Of a stretch of 64,000 nucleotides of DNA, positions 16,795 to 24,673 are shown in pieces. The notes under the pieces were generated by a model. It made no database searches. It was not told where the DNA came from and saw nothing but the letters and a program-made list of their open reading frames with translations. The stretch spans positions 1 to 64,000 of the forward strand of contig NZ_BMSK01000004.1 of NCBI RefSeq assembly GCF_014649115.1. Direction: 5' to 3'. This DNA is from Streptomyces eurythermus (GTDB lineage: Bacteria; Actinomycetota; Actinomycetes; Streptomycetales; Streptomycetaceae). The stretch's first letter is position 1. Every line of letters starts with the position of its first letter. A program made the translations under genes and the position numbers.

Positions 16795-18120
16795 TCAGTT
16801 CGTCGCCTCGTCCTCGACCGTGCGGTCACGCCCGGCGATGAATCCCACCACCATCTGCGGCACCATCAGCGCCGCCATCAGGGCGATCGGCAGTCCCCAG
16901 CCGCCGCTCTGCTGGTAGAGCACGCCGACCAGCAGCGGGCCGGGGATGGAGATCAGGTAGCCCGTGCTCTGGGCGAACGCGGACAGCTGGGCCACGCCCG
17001 GGCCGCTGCGGGCGCGCATGCCGACCATGGTCAGGGCGAGCGGGAAGGCGCAGTTGGAGACGCCGAGCAGCAGGGCCCAGGCCCAGGCGCCGCCGGACGG
17101 CGCGAGGTACAGCCCGGCGTATCCGGCGAGCCCGCAGACGCCCAGTACCAGCACGATCGGCCCCTGGTGGGGCAGGCGGGTGGCGACCCGGGGGATGACG
17201 AAGGCCAGGGGCACGCCCATGACCATGGTGACGGCGAGCAGCACACCGGCGGTGCCGGCCGGGACGCCGGCGTCGCGGAAGATCTGCGGCATCCAGCCCA
17301 TCGTGATGTAGGCGGCCGTGGCCTGGAGGCCGAAGAAGACGGCGAGCGACCAGGCCGTACGGCTGCGGGTGATGCGCAGCGGGGCCTGCGCCTCCGCGGT
17401 CTCGGGCGCCGTCTGCCGGGGCCGGGCGTCGGCCGGACCGCGGTCGCGGAGCAGCGGCAGCCAGGGCAGGACGGCGGCGGCGGCGATGGTCGCCCACACG
17501 ACGAGGCCGGACTTCCAGTTGCCGCCCATGGCGTCGGTGAGGGGGACGGTCAGCGCGGCGGCGAGGGAGGTACCGGCGGCGAGGGCCATCGAGTACAGGC
17601 CGGTCATGGAACCGACCCGGTCGGGGAACCAGCGCTTGACGATGACCGGCATCAGGACGTTGCTGACGGCGATGCCCATCAGGGCGAGCGCGCTGGCGGC
17701 CAGGAACCCGGCCGTGTTCCCGACGTACGGCCGTACGACCAGGCCGACGGCGATGGCGGCCATACCGGCGCACACCACGGCGGCCGGCCCGAAGCGGCGG
17801 GCCAGGCGGGGCGCCATGACACCGAAGACGGCGAAGCACAGCGGGGGCACGGAGGTGAGCAGTCCGGCCACGCTGCCGCTCATGCCGAGCCCGTCGCGGA
17901 CCTCTTCGAGGAGGGCGCCGAGGCTGGTGATGGCCGGCCGGAGGTTCATGGCGGAGAGCATGATGCCCACGACCACCAGCCGGGTGGCCCACGCGCGCGT
18001 GCGGCCCGCGCCGGGGGTCGTCTCTGGGGTGTTCGTCGCGGCGGCAGCACCGCGTGGGGTCGGTGACATCGCCGTACGGGTCTCCACTGTCCGGATTTCC
18101 TCACTAGCCATAAGACCCAT
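16795..18120 (-). CDS. MFS transporter, CynX/NimT family
   Basis: A 441-residue transporter with about 12 membrane segments. After a Thr/Pro/Ala-rich N-terminal tail (about 45 residues) the first helix reads RLVVVGIMLSAMNLRPAIT, with the RPAITSLG pattern of the CynX/NimT (cyanate, nitroimidazole) family; SVPPLCFAVFGVMAPRLARRFG is the cytosolic loop motif. Substrate unknown. Possible ATGs lie at 18123, 18120 and 18111, none with a ribosome site. ATG 18120 is exactly six bases after a TATGAT box, so the mRNA may be leaderless. It is divergent from a GntR regulator and followed by the micropeptide gene. Confidence 0.9.
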   Translation of the reverse strand: MGLMASEEIRTVETRTAMSPTPRGAAAATNTPETTPGAGRTRAWATRLVVVGIMLSAMNLRPAITSLGALLEEVRDGLGMSGSVAGLLTSVPPLCFAVFGVMAPRLARRFGPAAVVCAGMAAIAVGLVVRPYVGNTAGFLAASALALMGIAVSNVLMPVIVKRWFPDRVGSMTGLYSMALAAGTSLAAALTVPLTDAMGGNWKSGLVVWATIAAAAVLPWLPLLRDRGPADARPRQTAPETAEAQAPLRITRSRTAWSLAVFFGLQATAAYITMGWMPQIFRDAGVPAGTAGVLLAVTMVMGVPLAFVIPRVATRLPHQGPIVLVLGVCGLAGYAGLYLAPSGGAWAWALLLGVSNCAFPLALTMVGMRARSGPGVAQLSAFAQSTGYLISIPGPLLVGVLYQQSGGWGLPIALMAALMVPQMVVGFIAGRDRTVEDEATN

Positions 18121-18139
18121 CATAGAATCATAGGATGAT
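18119..18139. promoter_or_regulatory. Likely GntR operator overlapping the MFS promoter
   Basis: ATCATAGGATGAT (18127-18139) is a perfect palindrome around a 3-base centre; the adjoining ATCATAGAATCAT (18119-18131) repeats the half site. On the minus strand the same bases give two TATGAT boxes, the first placed for transcription to start at the A of ATG 18120. The site lies between the divergent MFS and FadR-type GntR genes, the usual place for autoregulated control. Confidence 0.65.
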
Positions 18140-18193
18140 TGCCTGTCCATCCCCGGAGCGTCCCTGCCCGGTCCTCTCGTGCGAAGGTGTGCC

Positions 18194-18886
18194 ATGCCCT
18201 TGAGCCACCCGCGTCGTTCGGCGCTGTCCGAGCAGGTCATCGCCGAACTGCGCAACCAGATCGCCTCCGGCGAGTGGCCGGTCGGCTCCCGTATCCCGAC
18301 CGAGCCGGAACTGGTCGAGCAGCTCGGTGTCGCCCGCAACACCGTCCGCGAGGCCGTCCGCGCGCTCGCGCACAACGGTCTGCTGGACATCCGCCAGGGC
18401 TCGGGCACGTACGTCGTGGCCACGAGCGAGCTGGCCGGCGTGATGCACCGCCGCTTCGCCGACGCCGATCCGCGGCACATCGCCGAGCTGCGCTCCACGC
18501 TGGAGTCGGCCGCGGCCAAGCTGGCCGCCGAACGGCGCACCGAGAAGGACCTCAAGCAGCTGGACGCGCTGCTCGTCCGCCGCGAGCAGGCGTGGGAGAC
18601 GGGCGACACGGAGGCCTTCGTGGCGGCCGACGCCACCTTCCATCTGGCGGTGGTGGCCGCGTCCCACAACGACGTGATGACGGCGATGTACGCCGATCTG
18701 GGCGAGGTGCTGCGCGACTGGCTGCGCGCGGACGTCGGGGCGGAGCTGACCCCGGAGACCCACATGGACCACGCGCGCCTGGTGGACGCGATCCGCGCGG
18801 GGGACGCCGAGGCGGCGGCCGTGGAGGCCGCGAGCTATCCGTTCCTGTGCAATCCGGGCCGGTTCAGCGCGCCTTCTGGTGGCTGA
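18194..18886 (+). CDS. GntR-family regulator, FadR subfamily (FCD domain)
   Basis: A 230-residue repressor-type protein. The N-terminal winged helix (about 8-75) reads VIAELRNQIASGEWPVGSRIP, PTEPELVEQLGVARNTVREAV and GLLDIRQGSGTYVV. The C-terminal all-helical FCD domain (about 90-225) carries Asp/His metal-ligand candidates (DATFHLAVV, MDHARLVDAI). FCD domains bind small organic acids, often through a metal. ATG 18194 follows GAAGG. It is divergent from the MFS transporter with operator-like palindromes between, so the transporter's substrate is a good candidate for its effector. The 3' end overlaps the converging secreted-protein gene by 23 bases. Confidence 0.93.
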   Translation: MPLSHPRRSALSEQVIAELRNQIASGEWPVGSRIPTEPELVEQLGVARNTVREAVRALAHNGLLDIRQGSGTYVVATSELAGVMHRRFADADPRHIAELRSTLESAAAKLAAERRTEKDLKQLDALLVRREQAWETGDTEAFVAADATFHLAVVAASHNDVMTAMYADLGEVLRDWLRADVGAELTPETHMDHARLVDAIRAGDAEAAAVEAASYPFLCNPGRFSAPSGG

Positions 18887-19244
18887 TCCACACCGAGCGG
18901 ATCTCCTTCCAGCACCGGCCGGTGAGCCGTACGGTCATGGCCGGCCAGGCGTCCGCCGGGGCGCTGTCGGTGTCGATGTCCCACCAGCGGGCGCACTCTA
19001 TGTGCAGCCGTACGCGGTCGATGTCGACATAGGGGTTGTGGCAGTAGGCCACCACCTGGGAGCCGTGGACGGACGTACGGCAGGAGGCGCCGAACCGGCC
19101 CGGCGAGGGTGACGCGCCGGCCTCCACGCGCGCGTGCGCGGGCGCGCCGGAGGGCAGCGCGTTGTTCGGCAGTGCGTCGTACGGCAGCGACAGTACGAGG
19201 GCCAAGGCCACCGACAGCGGGGCCAGACTGCGGGACAGGCGCAC
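18864..19244 (-). CDS. Secreted hypothetical protein
   Basis: A 126-residue protein with a clear signal peptide (RLSRSLAPLSVALALVLSLPYDALP, possible cleavage near AHA at about residue 38). The mature region of about 90 residues has four cysteines (SCRTS, YCHNP, ECARWW, RCWKE), likely two disulphides, and several Trp. I do not recognise the family. GTG 19244 has AGGAGG eight bases upstream. The stop lies inside the last codons of the converging GntR gene, so the two reading frames overlap tail to tail. Confidence 0.72.
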   Translation of the reverse strand: MRLSRSLAPLSVALALVLSLPYDALPNNALPSGAPAHARVEAGASPSPGRFGASCRTSVHGSQVVAYCHNPYVDIDRVRLHIECARWWDIDTDSAPADAWPAMTVRLTGRCWKEIRSVWISHQKAR

Positions 19245-19394
19245 AAGCGGGACCTCCTCGGCCGGGCTGCGGAGGGGCGTGCGAGCGAACGCGTCGTCCG
19301 AAGGCGTACTCCCAGGGTGCGCCGCCGGCCCGGCGGCGGCCCGGCCGGTGGGCCGGACGGGTGACACCCCGGCACGCGCGCGCCCGGGCCCACG

Positions 19395-19437
19395 ACGACG
19401 CCCCGCTCCCCGCGCACGGCGGGAAACGGGGCGTCGT
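19395..19437 (-). terminator. fabI: Hairpin terminator after fabI
   Basis: Perfect 11-bp inverted repeat ACGACGCCCCG (19395-19405) / CGGGGCGTCGT (19427-19437) with a 21-base loop, 36 bases beyond the fabI stop. Confidence 0.65.
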
Positions 19438-19473
19438 GAGGCTCACCAGAGCCTCTTGAGGGTCTGGAGGACC

Positions 19474-20241
19474 TCAGGCGCCGATGGCGTGCAGGCCGCC
19501 GTCGACGTGGATGATCTCGCCCGTGGTCTTCGGGAACCAGTCGCTCAGCAGGGCGACGATGCCGCGGCCGGCCGGCTCCGGGTCCTTCAGGTCCCACTCC
19601 AGCGGGGAACGGGTGTCCCACACGGAGGCCAGGTCGCTGAAGCCCGGGATGGACTTGGCGGCCATGGAGCCGATCGGGCCCGCCGAGATCAGGTTGCAGC
19701 GGATGTTCTGCTTGCCCAGGTCACGCGCCATGTAGCGGCTGGTGGCCTCCAGGGCGGCCTTGGCCGGGCCCATCCAGTCGTACTGCGGCCAGGCGTACTG
19801 CGCGTCGAAGGTGAGGCCGACGACCGAGCCGCCGTTCTGCATCAGCGGCAGGCAGGCCATGGTCAGCGACTTCAGGGAGAACGCCGAGACGTGCATGGCG
19901 GTGGAGACGGACTCGAACGGCGTGTTGAGGAAGTTGCCGCCGAGCGCGTCCTGCGGCGCGAAGCCGATGGAGTGCACGACGCCGTCCAGGCCGCCCAGCT
20001 CCTCGCCGACGACGTCCGCCAGCCGCCCGAGGTGCTCGTCGTTGGTGACGTCCAGCTCGATGACCTTGGTCGGCTTCGGCAGCTTCTTGGCGATGCGCTC
20101 GGTCAGCGTGGGCCGCGGGAACGCGGTCAGGATGATCTCGGCACCCTGCTCCTGGGCCAGCTTGGCGGCGTGGAAGGCGATGGAGGACTCCATCAGCACA
20201 CCGGTGATCAGGACGCGCTTGCCCTCGAGGATTCCGCTCAT
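19474..20241 (-). CDS. fabI: Enoyl-ACP reductase FabI (InhA type)
   Basis: NADH-dependent enoyl-[acyl-carrier-protein] reductase, the last reducing step of type II fatty-acid elongation. The 255-residue chain shows the atypical-SDR nucleotide motif GVLMESSIAFHAAKLAQEQGAE, the NAD-site loop VHSIGFAPQDALGG, and the active-site Tyr...Lys as YDWMGPAKAALEATSRY (YxxMGxxxxxLE family). The C-terminal GDWFPKTTGEIIHVDGGLHAIGA-like block is typical of InhA. It starts 5 bases after fabG ends, in the same order as mycobacterial mabA-inhA, and is followed by a hairpin. Confidence 0.95.
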   Translation of the reverse strand: MSGILEGKRVLITGVLMESSIAFHAAKLAQEQGAEIILTAFPRPTLTERIAKKLPKPTKVIELDVTNDEHLGRLADVVGEELGGLDGVVHSIGFAPQDALGGNFLNTPFESVSTAMHVSAFSLKSLTMACLPLMQNGGSVVGLTFDAQYAWPQYDWMGPAKAALEATSRYMARDLGKQNIRCNLISAGPIGSMAAKSIPGFSDLASVWDTRSPLEWDLKDPEPAGRGIVALLSDWFPKTTGEIIHVDGGLHAIGA

Positions 20242-20246
20242 GGTGA

Positions 20247-20951
20247 TCAGTGACCCATTCCCAGTCCGCCGTCAACCGGGATGACGGCTCCAGTGATGTA
20301 CGAGGCGTCGTCGGACGCGAGGAAGCGCACCGTCGCGGCGATCTCCTCGGGCTGCGCGTACCGGCCGAGCGGCACCTGGGCGACGATGTTCTGGCGCTGC
20401 TCGTCGCTGAGCACCTTGGTCATGTCGGTGTCGACGAAACCGGGCGCGACGACGTTGAACGTGATGTTGCGCGAGCCCAGCTCCCGGGCCAGGGAACGCG
20501 CGAAGCCGACCAGCGCGGCCTTGGAGGCGGCGTAGTTCGCCTGTCCGGCCGAGCCGAGCAGACCGACCACGGACGAGATGAGGACGACGCGGCCCTTCTT
20601 GGCCCGCAGCATGCCGCGGTTTGCGCGCTTGACGACGCGGAAGGTGCCGGTGAGGTTGGTGTCGATGACCGAGGTGAAGTCGTCCTCGGACATGCGCATC
20701 AGGAGCTGGTCCTTGGTGACGCCGGCGTTGGCGACCAGGACCTCGACCGGACCGTGCCGGTCCTCGATCTCCTTGTAGGCCTGCTCCACCTGCTCCGGGT
20801 CGGTGATGTCGCACTTGACGGCCAGGAAGCCGGCCGGCGGCTCACCCGAGCGGTACGTGATCGCGACCTTGTCGCCGGCGTCGGCGAAAGCGCGGGCGAT
20901 GGCGAGGCCGATGCCCCGGTTGCCTCCGGTGACGAGAACCGAGCGGCTCAA
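20247..20951 (-). CDS. fabG: 3-oxoacyl-ACP reductase FabG
   Basis: NADPH-dependent beta-ketoacyl-ACP reductase of fatty-acid synthesis. The 234-residue SDR shows the Rossmann motif TGGNRGIGLAIARAF, VANAGVTKDQLLMRMSEDDF, catalytic Ser in LISSVVGLLGSAGQANYAASKAALVG with YxxxK, and the C-terminal PVDGGLGMGH end. It is the first gene of a two-gene operon with fabI five bases downstream. Length and order match MabA. The promoter must lie in the 245-base spacer upstream, where I see no certain boxes. Confidence 0.95.
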   Translation of the reverse strand: MSRSVLVTGGNRGIGLAIARAFADAGDKVAITYRSGEPPAGFLAVKCDITDPEQVEQAYKEIEDRHGPVEVLVANAGVTKDQLLMRMSEDDFTSVIDTNLTGTFRVVKRANRGMLRAKKGRVVLISSVVGLLGSAGQANYAASKAALVGFARSLARELGSRNITFNVVAPGFVDTDMTKVLSDEQRQNIVAQVPLGRYAQPEEIAATVRFLASDDASYITGAVIPVDGGLGMGH

Positions 20952-21196
20952 CAGATCACCCTTTCGATAGCGGTCTTACATATCCGCCCGGACTCCTGGG
21001 CGGCAGGCGGCTTCACCGGAAACCTATCGGTATCGCCGCGCCCGCGGGCAATCGGGCACCGACAGTGCCTCATGCCGCACACTGTGGGGTCCCTACAGTC
21101 GGCGCACCGCCGGACACCCTCGGACTCGGTCCGCCGTAGCGGGCGCGCGGGCGGAAAGCGCGGCCGCCCCGGCCCGCCGGGTGCCCGAGATGCCCC

Positions 21197-21688
21197 TCAG
21201 TGAGACCGAGCCGAACGCCCGGCCCCGCTGTCGGCATCCGCTGGCGGCACCTCGCACTCCGCCCACACCGTCTTGCCCGGCCCCCGCCGCTCGCCGACAC
21301 CCCAGCGGGCGGCGACGGCCGCCACGAGGAGCAGTCCCCTGCCGCCCTCAGCATCCAGGGGGCGGCAGGGAGTCTCCGGCCCGGGGGGCTCGGGCCGCTC
21401 GGGGTGGGTGTCGGACACCTCGACGCGCACGACACCGGCGGCGCGGTCGAAACTCAGGCGCAGCTCGAAGTCACGGCCCGGGACGCGGCCGTGGAGCGCG
21501 GCGTTGGCCGCGAGTTCGGCGACGACGAGAGTGACGGCGTCCGAAGCCTGGCCGCCGTACGGCATGCCCCAGAGGTGGAGACGGTGTGCGGCGAGCCTGC
21601 GGGCGAGGCGGGCCCCTCGGCGGGTGGCGGAGAAGCGCTGGACGAACACACTTACGGTTACGGCCACTTGGGCCTCTGGCGCTGACAT
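21197..21688 (-). CDS. RsbW-like ATP-binding protein (anti-sigma/HATPase type)
   Basis: A 163-residue single-domain GHKL ATPase. It shows the N-box VVAELAANAALHGRVPG, an Asp-containing strand VRVEVSDTHPE, and the G-box EGGRGLLLVAAVAARWGV, with VWAECEVP at the end. Such proteins in Streptomyces are serine kinases or anti-sigma factors, or partners of Xre-DUF397 pairs. It is divergent from the Xre-DUF5753 gene, and the two with the DUF397 gene make the standard three-gene cluster. The start at ATG 21688 (MSAPEAQVAVTV) lacks a strong ribosome site, so it is less certain than the family. Confidence 0.85.
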   Translation of the reverse strand: MSAPEAQVAVTVSVFVQRFSATRRGARLARRLAAHRLHLWGMPYGGQASDAVTLVVAELAANAALHGRVPGRDFELRLSFDRAAGVVRVEVSDTHPERPEPPGPETPCRPLDAEGGRGLLLVAAVAARWGVGERRGPGKTVWAECEVPPADADSGAGRSARSH

Positions 21689-21856
21689 GGAGCCAGCGTT
21701 CTGCTCACGTCCGCGCCGCCAACAGGTACGACGCCCATACAGTCGCGGCTGTATCAGTGCACCCTCTGGACTGGGTGGGTAACTCCCCGTGACCCTGGGT
21801 GGGCGGGCGGGGTTTCGGTGAGAGCACGGAGACGTGAGCACAGGAGGCGCGTGGCG

Positions 21857-22708
21857 ATGACGGTGGACCACGGCGGAGGCACTGCGAACAACACTGAAGC
21901 CGAACTTTCCGACAGCCTCAAGACCTTCGGCGCGGTCCTGAAGGCGCTGCGGGAAGAAGCCGGGCTGACCCAGGAGGAGTTCGCGCCGCGCGTACGGTAC
22001 TCGGCCGCGTACATCGCCAAGATCGAGCAGGGCAAACGGTTCCCTCCGGCGGATCTGCCGGCACGGGCGGGTGAGGTGCTGGGGCCGGTCGGGGCGAAGG
22101 TCCTTACGGCGGCGGCGCGGAGTCTGACGAGGAAGGCGCTGCTGGCGTCCTGGTTCCGGCAATGGGCCGGGATCGAGGAGGAGGCGATCACCCTCTACGC
22201 CTATGAATGCCGGGCGGTTCCGGGGTTGTTGCAACCGGAGGCGTACATCCGGGCGATCTTCGACCGGCGGCTTCCGCCGGCGTCCGAGGAACAGATCGAA
22301 CGCGAGGTCGCATCTCGGCTGGACCGCCAACAGATCGTTTCCGCCAACCAGAACACAGCCTTCGGTTTCATCATCGAACAGGGCGTGCTGGAGCGTCGTA
22401 TGGGGGGACGCGATGTCACCAGGCAAGTCATCAGCCATCTCCTTGAGATGAGCACGCGGCGCAACGTCGAGATCCAGCTCATGCCCACCGTCCAAGAGGA
22501 CCACTGCGGCATTGACGGTCAGATGTACCTGGCCGAAACACCTGCTCATCAGTGGATCGGCTACACGGAAGGGCAGCGGTCGAGCAACCTGATCTCCGCG
22601 CCCAAGGACGTCAGCGTTCTGCTCCAGCGCTATGGCAAGCTGCGTTCCCAGGCCCTGGACTGCCGGGCTACCGTGGAGCTGCTGGAACAGATGCGAGGAG
22701 CGCTATGA
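21857..22708 (+). CDS. Xre-family regulator with DUF5753 domain (WhiJ-like)
   Basis: A 283-residue protein. An N-terminal helix-turn-helix (about 18-75: FGAVLKALREEAGLTQEEFA, YSAAYIAKIEQGKRFPP) is followed by a DUF5753 domain (about 95-275: FRQWAGIEEEAITLYAYECR, VPGLLQPEAYIRAIF, RLDRQQIV, GVLERRMGG). Streptomyces have dozens of these, including the developmental regulator WhiJ and the antibiotic activator Scr1. ATG 21857 follows CAGGAGG; an in-frame GTG at 21851 is too close to that site. It overlaps the DUF397 gene by ATGA, so the two proteins are made together and presumably act together. Confidence 0.92.
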   Translation: MTVDHGGGTANNTEAELSDSLKTFGAVLKALREEAGLTQEEFAPRVRYSAAYIAKIEQGKRFPPADLPARAGEVLGPVGAKVLTAAARSLTRKALLASWFRQWAGIEEEAITLYAYECRAVPGLLQPEAYIRAIFDRRLPPASEEQIEREVASRLDRQQIVSANQNTAFGFIIEQGVLERRMGGRDVTRQVISHLLEMSTRRNVEIQLMPTVQEDHCGIDGQMYLAETPAHQWIGYTEGQRSSNLISAPKDVSVLLQRYGKLRSQALDCRATVELLEQMRGAL

Positions 22709-23052
22709 GCACCACCGACGAGCTGAGCTGGTTCAAAAGCAGCTACAGCGGCAGCGAGAACGACAACTGCGTCGAGGTCGCCATGCTCCCCGCAGCAGTC
22801 CACGTACGCGACTCCAAGCACAAGGACATCCGCCCCCTCACCGTCACCCCCGCCGCCTGGACAGCCTTCACCACGCTCGCGACGGGCGACTGGTTCAAGA
22901 GCAGTTACAGCGGCAGCGAGGGCGACAACTGCGTGGAGGTCGCCCTGCGTCCCGAGGCGGTCCACGTCCGGGACTCCAAGGACAAGGCCATCCGCCCCCT
23001 CACCGTCACCCCGGCCGCCTGGACGGCCTTCACCGCGCTTCTGGACGGCTGA
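22705..23052 (+). CDS. Tandem double-DUF397 protein
   Basis: A 115-residue protein made of two nearly identical DUF397 units. Each has WFKSSYSGSE, DNCVEVA, AVHVRDSK, and IRPLTVTPAAWTAFT (about residues 9-56 and 63-110). Most DUF397 proteins carry a single copy of 55-70 residues, so this looks like an in-frame tandem duplication. DUF397 partners (for example Scr2) work with Xre-DUF5753 proteins and have been discussed as regulator pairs or toxin-antitoxin-like pairs. It starts inside the stop of the Xre gene (ATGA overlap). Confidence 0.93.
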   Translation: MSTTDELSWFKSSYSGSENDNCVEVAMLPAAVHVRDSKHKDIRPLTVTPAAWTAFTTLATGDWFKSSYSGSEGDNCVEVALRPEAVHVRDSKDKAIRPLTVTPAAWTAFTALLDG

Positions 23053-23149
23053 GTTCGCGGCCAGGGATTCTCCCGGGAGTGTGACCGGCGGGGCATGATT
23101 CACTGCCTGCGAAAGTCACCACAGGCAAGCGCCCGAAGGGATCCCAACG

Positions 23150-24673
23150 GTGCCCCACGAAGTCGATCAATCATTCCTGGCGCTCCCCCTACGCGCCCTC
23201 GCCGACGCCGCGCTGGCGCGCGCGCGTGCGCTGGGCGCCGAGCACGCGGACTTCCGGTTCGAGCGGGTGCGCAGCGCCTCCTGGCGGCTGCGGGACGCGC
23301 GGCTCGCCGGATCGTCGGACACCACCGACCTCGGGTACGCGGTCCGGGTGGTGCACGGCGGCACCTGGGGCTTCGCCTCCGGCGTGGACCTGACCATGGA
23401 CGCCGCCGCCCGGGTCGCCTCGCAGGCGGTGGCCATGGCCAAGCTGTCCGCGCAGGTGATCAGGGCCGCCGGGTCGGACGAACACGTGGAGCTGGCCGAC
23501 GAGCCGGTGCACGCCGACAAGACGTGGGTCTCCTCGTACGAGATCGATCCGTTCTCGGTGCCGGACGAGGAGAAGTCGGCGCTGCTGGCGGAGTGGAGCA
23601 ACCGGCTGCTGCGCGCGGACGGCGTGGACCACGTCGACGCCTCGCTGCTCACCGTCCACGAGAACAAGTTCTACGCGGACACCGCCGGGACGGTGACCAC
23701 CCAGCAGCGGGTACGGCTGCACCCGCAGCTGACGGCCGTGTCGGTCGACGAGGCGAGCGGCGAGTTCGACTCGATGCGCACCCTCGCCCCGCCGGTGGGG
23801 CGCGGCTGGGAGTACCTGACCGGGACCGGCTGGGACTGGGACGACGAGCTGGCCCGGATCCCGGAGCTGCTCGCCGAGAAGATGCGGGCGCCGAGCGTGG
23901 AACCGGGCGTGTACGACCTGGTGGTGGACCCCTCCAACCTGTGGCTGACCATCCACGAGTCCATCGGCCACGCCACCGAGCTGGACCGCGCCCTCGGCTA
24001 CGAGGCCGCCTACGCCGGTACCTCCTTCGCCACCTTCGACCAGCTCGGCAAGCTGCGGTACGGCTCCGAGCTGATGAACGTCACCGGTGACCGCACCGCC
24101 GAGCACGGCCTGGCCACCATCGGCTACGACGACGAGGGCGTGGCGGCGCAGTCCTGGGACCTGGTGAAGGACGGCACGCTGGTCGGTTACCAGCTGGACC
24201 GGCGGATAGCGCGGCTGACCGGGTTCGAGCGGTCCAACGGGTGCGCGTACGCCGACTCCCCCGGGCACGTTCCGGTGCAGCGCATGGCCAACGTGTCGCT
24301 GCGGCCGGATCCCGCCGGGCTGTCCACGGAGGACCTGATCGGGGGCGTGGACCGGGGCATCTACGTCGTCGGTGACCGGTCCTGGTCGATCGACATGCAG
24401 CGGTACAATTTTCAATTTACCGGCCAGCGCTTCTTCAGGATCGAGAACGGGCGGATCACCGGTCAGCTGAAGGACGTCGCCTACCAGGCCACGACGACCG
24501 ACTTCTGGGGCTCCATGGCGGCCGTCGGCGGTCCGGGGACGTATGTCCTCGGCGGCGCCTTCAACTGCGGCAAGGCCCAGCCGGGCCAGGTCGCCGCCGT
24601 GTCCCACGGCTGCCCGTCGGCCCTCTTCAAGGGCGTCAACATCCTCAACACCACGCAGGAGGCCGGCCGATGA
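23150..24673 (+). CDS. tldD: TldD metalloprotease subunit
   Basis: A 507-residue TldD/PmbA (peptidase U62) protein, the catalytic half of the TldD-TldE heterodimer, which trims unfolded or modified peptides. The zinc-binding HExxxH is visible as HESIGHATELDRALG (around residue 270), with later metal-ligand region GGAFNCGKAQPGQVAAVSHGCPS. N-terminal LGAEHADFRFERVRS and RDARLAGSSDTTDLGYAVRV fit the family. GTG 23150 follows GAAGGGA. It overlaps tldE by four bases (ATGA), so the subunits are coupled. No peptide-precursor gene is adjacent. Confidence 0.95.
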   Translation: MPHEVDQSFLALPLRALADAALARARALGAEHADFRFERVRSASWRLRDARLAGSSDTTDLGYAVRVVHGGTWGFASGVDLTMDAAARVASQAVAMAKLSAQVIRAAGSDEHVELADEPVHADKTWVSSYEIDPFSVPDEEKSALLAEWSNRLLRADGVDHVDASLLTVHENKFYADTAGTVTTQQRVRLHPQLTAVSVDEASGEFDSMRTLAPPVGRGWEYLTGTGWDWDDELARIPELLAEKMRAPSVEPGVYDLVVDPSNLWLTIHESIGHATELDRALGYEAAYAGTSFATFDQLGKLRYGSELMNVTGDRTAEHGLATIGYDDEGVAAQSWDLVKDGTLVGYQLDRRIARLTGFERSNGCAYADSPGHVPVQRMANVSLRPDPAGLSTEDLIGGVDRGIYVVGDRSWSIDMQRYNFQFTGQRFFRIENGRITGQLKDVAYQATTTDFWGSMAAVGGPGTYVLGGAFNCGKAQPGQVAAVSHGCPSALFKGVNILNTTQEAGR

